DNA of 9,469 bases. Origin: Thermaceae bacterium (GTDB taxonomy: Bacteria; Deinococcota; Deinococci; Deinococcales; Marinithermaceae). The notes below the pieces were generated by a model that had not been told where the DNA came from, searched no databases, and was given only the letters and a program-made list of their open reading frames with translations. The DNA lies in contig JALUED010000112.1 of assembly GCA_027053145.1 (NCBI GenBank), positions 1 to 9,469 on the forward strand, given 5' to 3'. The position numbers and the translations under genes are program-made. This document shows, in pieces, positions 6,543 to 9,469 of the stretch. Every line of letters starts with the position of its first letter. Positions within the stretch are counted from its first letter, which is position 1.

Positions 6543-6565
6543 GTGGGGAAAGGAGGCTTTCCCAC
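6543..6565 (+). promoter_or_regulatory. 5' UTR hairpin next to the dodecaheme cytochrome ribosome-binding site
   Basis: GTGGGGAAAG (6543-6552) pairs with CTTTCCCAC (6557-6565), a 9-bp stem with one bulged G and the tetraloop GAGG. If transcription starts near 6541 the hairpin sits at the very 5' end of the message. The loop region contains AAGGAGG, a Shine-Dalgarno-like sequence 24 bases before the ATG and too far away to be used directly. The functional ribosome-binding site is GGGAGGTGA (6567-6575), with correct spacing to ATG 6580. The 3' arm (CUUUCCC) can alternatively pair with the GGGAGG of that site. Confidence 0.5.
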
Positions 6566-6579
6566 AGGGAGGTGACGGC

Positions 6580-8964
6580 ATGAGGCATCGCGGCGTTGCG
6601 TTTGGGCTCACCCTTTTCCTGGCCCTGGCGGTTGGGCCCGTTTGGGCCCAGAAGGTGCCGGCGAAGGTGAGCCCCGAGGTCGCGGCCCAAAAGGGCTGTT
6701 TGAGCTGCCACGAGGGGATCGAGGACATCCGTGACCCGAAATCTCCCATGATGCAGCAGATCAAAGCCCTCGGTGCCGCGGCCGGCGATCCTTCAGGGTG
6801 CACGGTCTGCCACGGCGGCAACCCCAAGGGGCTCACGAAGGAAGAGGCCCACAAAGGGGCCCCCGAAATGTTTAAAAAGGGCAAGGGCCCCAAAACCTTC
6901 TACCCCGACCCGGGCTCGATCTGGATCGCCGAGAACACCTGCGGACAGTGCCACCCCGGCTACGCCTACCGGTTGAACCTCTCCCTCATGCAGACCGAGG
7001 CCGGGAAGATCCAGGGCAACCTGCATACCTGGGGTTTTGCCGAGACCTGGAACGGCAAGACGCCTTACGGCAACTACAACGTCAAGGACACCGACGGGCC
7101 GGTGCCGATGGTGGGCACCGAGACCTACAAGAAGTACATGCTTGAGCTCAAAAAGATGTACCCGCAGGCCTTCCCCGACGAGCTCAAGCAGATCCCGGAT
7201 CCCTCGGTCGAGGAGATCGAGAAAGATCCCAAACTTGCGGCCATCACCTACCAGCGCCAGCAGTGCCAGCGCTGCCACGTGGGCGTGAAGGGCCGCGAAA
7301 AGCGCGGCGACTACCGGGGTATGGGCTGCTCGGCCTGCCACATCCCCTACTCCAACGAGGGCTACTACGAAGGCAACGACCCCACGATCCCCAAAGACGA
7401 GCGCGGCCACATGCTGGTGCACGAAATCCAAGCCACCCGCAAATCCAAGGTCAAGGTGCATGACCTGGTCTACTCAGGTATCCCGGTGGAGACCTGCAAC
7501 TCCTGCCACAACCGGGGTAAGCGGATCGGCGTCACCTTCCAAGGGCTGATGGAGTTCCCCTACGGCACGCCCTACAACGAAAAGGGCGGCAAACAGCCGA
7601 AGCTCCACACCAAGAAGTACCTCTTCATTGCTGACGACGTGCACCACCGGGGCGAGCCAGGCAAAGGTGGGATGCTCTGCCAGGACTGCCACACCACCAT
7701 CGACATGCACGGCGACGGCAACATCTTCGCCACCACCCTGGCCCAGGTCGAGATCGAGTGCCAGGACTGCCACGGCACCGCCGAAAAATACCCCTGGGAG
7801 CTGCCCATCGGCTACGGCGAGGAGTTTGGCCGCAAGCTCCCGGACAAGCCGCGCGGCCTCTCGAAGACCCTCCTGCCCGAGACCCAGGCCTTCGCCACCG
7901 TCTACCCCGCCGAGGACGGCTACCTCCTGACCGCCCGCGGCAACCCCATGGGCAACGTGGTCAAAAAGGGCGACAAGGTCATCCTCCACTCGGCGACCGG
8001 GGCCGACTTTGAGGTGCCGATCCTCAAGGACCTCAACCGGAGGAACGCCTGGAAGAGCCCCGACGCTAAGGTGGCGATGGCCAGCGTGAAGAAGCACGTG
8101 GATAACCTCGAGTGCTACGCCTGCCACGCCTCCTGGGTGCCGCAGTGCTACGGCTGCCACGTCAAGGTGGACTACTCCGGCGGCAAGTCGGACACCGACT
8201 GGGTTGCAAACGGCACGCAGCACGACGAACACGGCCAAACCGCCGAAAGCCCCTTGGGCACCCACGGGCTGAAGCGGCCGGGTAAGGCGAGCGAGTCCCG
8301 GAGCTACCTCCGCTGGGAGGACCCGGTGCTCGGCATCAACGGCGAGGGCCGCGTGACCCCGCTCATGCCCGGCTGCCAGGTGGTCTACACGGTGATCGAC
8401 CGCGAGGGCAAGACGATCGCCCACAACGTGATCGCCCGGAGCCCCGACGAGGCGGCGCAGCTCGACCAGTCCTTCATCCCGCTCGCGATCGACATGGCTC
8501 CGGCGCAGCCGCACTCGGCGCTTGCCCAGGCCCGCTCCTGCGAGTCCTGCCACAACAACCCCAAGGCCCTGGGCTACGGCATCAACAAGAACATCTTCCA
8601 AACCCGCTACGCCGAGGACATCGTCGAGGACCTGATCGACGCCCGTACGGGCAAGGTCATCCCGAAGAAATACCAGGTCCAAATCCCGGCGATCCCCGAC
8701 CTGAAGTGGGATTGGTCCACGGTCGTGGATCCCAAGACCGGCTTCCAGGTGCAGACCGTGGGCACCCACTGGCCGCTCTCGCGTTCGTTGCCGAAGAGCA
8801 TGCGCGACGCCATGGACCGCACGGGGCTTTGCATGGGCTGCCACAAGGAGATGACGAACCCCGAGGTCTGGGCTAAGGTCAGCACGCCGGGGTCGCTCAA
8901 CGACGTCGAGCACATCGACCTGATGCACAAGATGCTGATGGAGTACCTGAAGTCGAAGCAGTAA
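6580..8964 (+). CDS. Secreted dodecaheme c-type cytochrome (12 CxxCH motifs), function unassigned
   Basis: The protein has 794 residues, with a signal peptide (MRHRG basic start, hydrophobic core, VWA-Q cleavage near 23/24) and no other membrane helix, so it should be exported and soluble or surface-attached. Twelve heme c sites are visible at residues 40, 74, 121, 229, 250, 306, 367, 394, 512, 523, 654 and 751 (first Cys of each). At least 19 further histidines lie outside these motifs in the mature part, enough for bis-His ligation of all hemes. Hemes cluster as 1-3, 4-6, 7-8, 9-10 (six residues between motifs), 11 and 12. Heme-free stretches at about 126-228, 399-511 (beta-rich, LLTARGNPMGNVVKKGDKVILHS) and 528-653 separate them. 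One lone Cys599 remains. There is no CxxCK site, so it is not NrfA-like. A role in extracytoplasmic electron transfer is inferred; donor and acceptor are unknown. GGAGGTGA upstream fixes the ATG. It is divergent from the ccm operon that would mature it. Confidence 0.93.
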   Translation: MRHRGVAFGLTLFLALAVGPVWAQKVPAKVSPEVAAQKGCLSCHEGIEDIRDPKSPMMQQIKALGAAAGDPSGCTVCHGGNPKGLTKEEAHKGAPEMFKKGKGPKTFYPDPGSIWIAENTCGQCHPGYAYRLNLSLMQTEAGKIQGNLHTWGFAETWNGKTPYGNYNVKDTDGPVPMVGTETYKKYMLELKKMYPQAFPDELKQIPDPSVEEIEKDPKLAAITYQRQQCQRCHVGVKGREKRGDYRGMGCSACHIPYSNEGYYEGNDPTIPKDERGHMLVHEIQATRKSKVKVHDLVYSGIPVETCNSCHNRGKRIGVTFQGLMEFPYGTPYNEKGGKQPKLHTKKYLFIADDVHHRGEPGKGGMLCQDCHTTIDMHGDGNIFATTLAQVEIECQDCHGTAEKYPWELPIGYGEEFGRKLPDKPRGLSKTLLPETQAFATVYPAEDGYLLTARGNPMGNVVKKGDKVILHSATGADFEVPILKDLNRRNAWKSPDAKVAMASVKKHVDNLECYACHASWVPQCYGCHVKVDYSGGKSDTDWVANGTQHDEHGQTAESPLGTHGLKRPGKASESRSYLRWEDPVLGINGEGRVTPLMPGCQVVYTVIDREGKTIAHNVIARSPDEAAQLDQSFIPLAIDMAPAQPHSALAQARSCESCHNNPKALGYGINKNIFQTRYAEDIVEDLIDARTGKVIPKKYQVQIPAIPDLKWDWSTVVDPKTGFQVQTVGTHWPLSRSLPKSMRDAMDRTGLCMGCHKEMTNPEVWAKVSTPGSLNDVEHIDLMHKMLMEYLKSKQ

Positions 8965-8977
8965 GCCTGCGACCGCA

Positions 8978-9007
8978 AAAAGGGGCCGGCCTCGGCCGGC
9001 CCCTTTT
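8978..9007 (+). terminator. Intrinsic terminator after the dodecaheme cytochrome gene
   Basis: A perfect 14-bp inverted repeat (left arm 8978-8991, right arm 8994-9007) is built from a GGGGCCGGCC core flanked by AAAA on the left and TTTT on the right, with only TC at the centre, so the real loop is probably the four bases CTCG. It begins 13 bases after the TAA at 8962-8964. The T-run is short (four), but the GC stem is very strong. The symmetric A/T flanks would allow termination in either direction. Confidence 0.9.
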
Positions 9008-9031
9008 CACCGAAGTCATCTAGGAGTTGCC

Positions 9032-9058
9032 ATGCTAAGAGCACTGGAGTCGCCATGA
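9032..9058 (+). CDS. Possible 8-codon leader mini-ORF coupled to the TPR lipoprotein gene
   Basis: ATG 9032-9034 opens an 8-codon frame (M-L-R-A-L-E-S-P) ending at TGA 9056-9058. It has its own TAGGAG at 9021-9026, six bases before the ATG. Its stop overlaps the lipoprotein ATG as ATGA, the same coupling used throughout the ccm operon. GGAGTTGCCATG (9023-9034) and GGAGTCGCCATG (9046-9057) are 11/12 identical and 23 bases apart, so the arrangement may simply be a duplicated ribosome-binding site. Whether the peptide is made or matters is unknown. Confidence 0.3.
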   Translation: MLRALESP

Positions 9059-9469
9059 GAAACCTACTCCTTGTCCTCCTCCTCGTCGCCCTCGCCGCCG
9101 GCTGCAAGAAGGACGCCGGAGCGAAGGCGAAGCCTGCCCCGGCCGCGGCGGCAACCGAGGAACCCGCCGCGCCGCCGGTGGTCACCGCGGACGAAAAGGC
9201 CCCACCCCTTGACCCCGGGGCCATTAAGCCCCACAGCGCCGCCTACGCCCACTCCGGCCTTTCGGCTGAGGCCATCGCCCGGGTTGCGCTGATGCACCAG
9301 GCCCGGGGCGAGTACCAAAAGGCCCTCGAGGTCCTCGCCCAGGGCCTCGCCGCCCACCCCAAAAGCGCCGCCCTTTACGCCGTGCGCGGCGCGCTTTACC
9401 TCGAGCTCGGCGAATACGCCAAGGCCATCGCCGACCTCACCCAAAGCCTTAAACTTCACGAAAACCCGG
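9055..9469 (+). CDS. TPR-repeat lipoprotein (3' partial, runs off the window)
   Basis: An open frame from ATG 9055 continues to the window end with 138 codons and no stop. The N-terminus MRNLLLVLLLVALAAGC is a lipoprotein signal peptide with lipobox LAAGC, so Cys17 should be lipidated and the mature protein membrane-anchored. An Ala/Pro/Lys-rich linker (about 18-60) leads to at least two TPR helix pairs (about 70-135; MHQARGEYQKALEVLAQGLAAHP and ALYLELGEYAKAIADLTQSL). GGAG (9046-9049) lies five bases before the ATG. TPR proteins act as protein-docking scaffolds. Its position 90 bases downstream of the dodecaheme gene suggests a possible assembly or partner role, but the terminator between them argues for partly separate expression. 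The downstream domains are unseen. Confidence 0.82.
   Translation, partial: MRNLLLVLLLVALAAGCKKDAGAKAKPAPAAAATEEPAAPPVVTADEKAPPLDPGAIKPHSAAYAHSGLSAEAIARVALMHQARGEYQKALEVLAQGLAAHPKSAALYAVRGALYLELGEYAKAIADLTQSLKLHENP

Larger units (their letters stand above)
6362..6579. promoter_or_regulatory. Divergent intergenic region between ccmC (minus) and the dodecaheme cytochrome gene (plus)
   Basis: These 218 bases are less GC-rich than the flanking genes and must carry the start signals of both transcription units. Visible on the plus strand are three A-tracts (6431, 6442 and 6466), an FNR/CRP-like imperfect palindrome TTGAT-GCAG-TTAAA (6455-6468; the second half matches ATCAA at 3 of 5), a 16-base palindrome (6501-6516), a -10-like CATAAT (6529-6534) and a 5' UTR hairpin (6543-6565). 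I found no convincing -35/-10 pair on the minus strand for ccmC. No credible gene lies inside; the open frame at 6344-6583 on the plus strand has no supporting features. Confidence 0.6.

Noticed and set aside
6344..6583. A 79-codon plus-strand open frame across the divergent intergenic region
   Set aside because: It overlaps the ccmC start and the dodecaheme start codon, has no ribosome-binding site, and covers the region where promoters must lie; its composition is not protein-like.
7474..8928. A 484-codon open frame on the minus strand opposite the dodecaheme gene
   Set aside because: Its translation is Val/Gly/His/Leu-rich low-complexity text with no motif. It is the reverse shadow of a GC-rich gene whose plus-strand frame has twelve CxxCH motifs and a signal peptide.
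6580..8964. Possibility that the multiheme gene is a nitrite reductase or hydroxylamine oxidoreductase relative
   Set aside because: There is no CxxCK catalytic site as in NrfA, twelve hemes instead of five or eight, and no recognisable spacing match.
1..9469. Search for CRISPR arrays, tRNA/rRNA genes, insertion sequences and attachment sites
   Set aside because: No direct-repeat arrays, tRNA-like cloverleafs, transposase motifs or terminal inverted repeats were seen. The window is almost entirely protein-coding.

Overview
The window is a GC-rich (strongly G/C at third codon positions), gene-dense bacterial chromosome segment. Protein style, codon use, tight 4-base gene overlaps and a System I cytochrome c maturation cluster in a non-proteobacterial setting suggest a thermophile of the Deinococcota (Thermus/Oceanithermus/Marinithermus-like). 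This assignment is inferred from sequence flavour, with no marker gene to confirm it.

Layout. (1) Bases 1-147 hold the last 48 codons of a plus-strand gene that looks like an FtsX/LolC-type ABC transporter permease. (2) Bases 193-1248 encode a long-form (RmlA-long/StrD-like) sugar-1-phosphate nucleotidylyltransferase. (3) Bases 6361 down to 1245, minus strand, form one compact cytochrome c maturation operon in the order ccmC-ccmD-ccmE-ccmF-ccmG-ccmH-ccmI. Every junction is a short overlap (4 bases, or 8 between ccmC and ccmD), and each Shine-Dalgarno sequence is embedded in the preceding gene. The 33-codon ccmD is easy to miss. The last gene is a CcmI-like membrane/TPR protein that carries its own C-terminal CxxCH cytochrome domain. 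ccmA and ccmB, the ABC subunits, are not in the window. (4) A 218-base divergent intergenic region (6362-6579) holds a candidate promoter, a palindrome and a 5' UTR hairpin. (5) Bases 6580-8964, plus strand, encode a secreted 794-residue cytochrome with twelve CxxCH motifs, closed by a strong intrinsic terminator (8978-9007). (6) Bases 9055-9469 start a TPR lipoprotein that runs off the window, preceded by an 8-codon mini-ORF with a duplicated ribosome-binding site.

How the genes work together. The ccm proteins attach heme to CxxCH motifs outside the cytoplasmic membrane: CcmC/D load heme onto CcmE, CcmF/H/I ligate it to apocytochrome, and CcmG keeps thiols reduced. The divergently encoded dodecaheme cytochrome is an unusually heme-hungry client, so the pairing makes sense: assembly machinery next to a large multiheme electron carrier. 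The oddest points are the heme-binding CcmI fusion, a CxxxC (not CxxC) active site in CcmG, a Glu in place of the usual Asp of the CcmC tryptophan-rich motif, and the unassigned dodecaheme protein itself.
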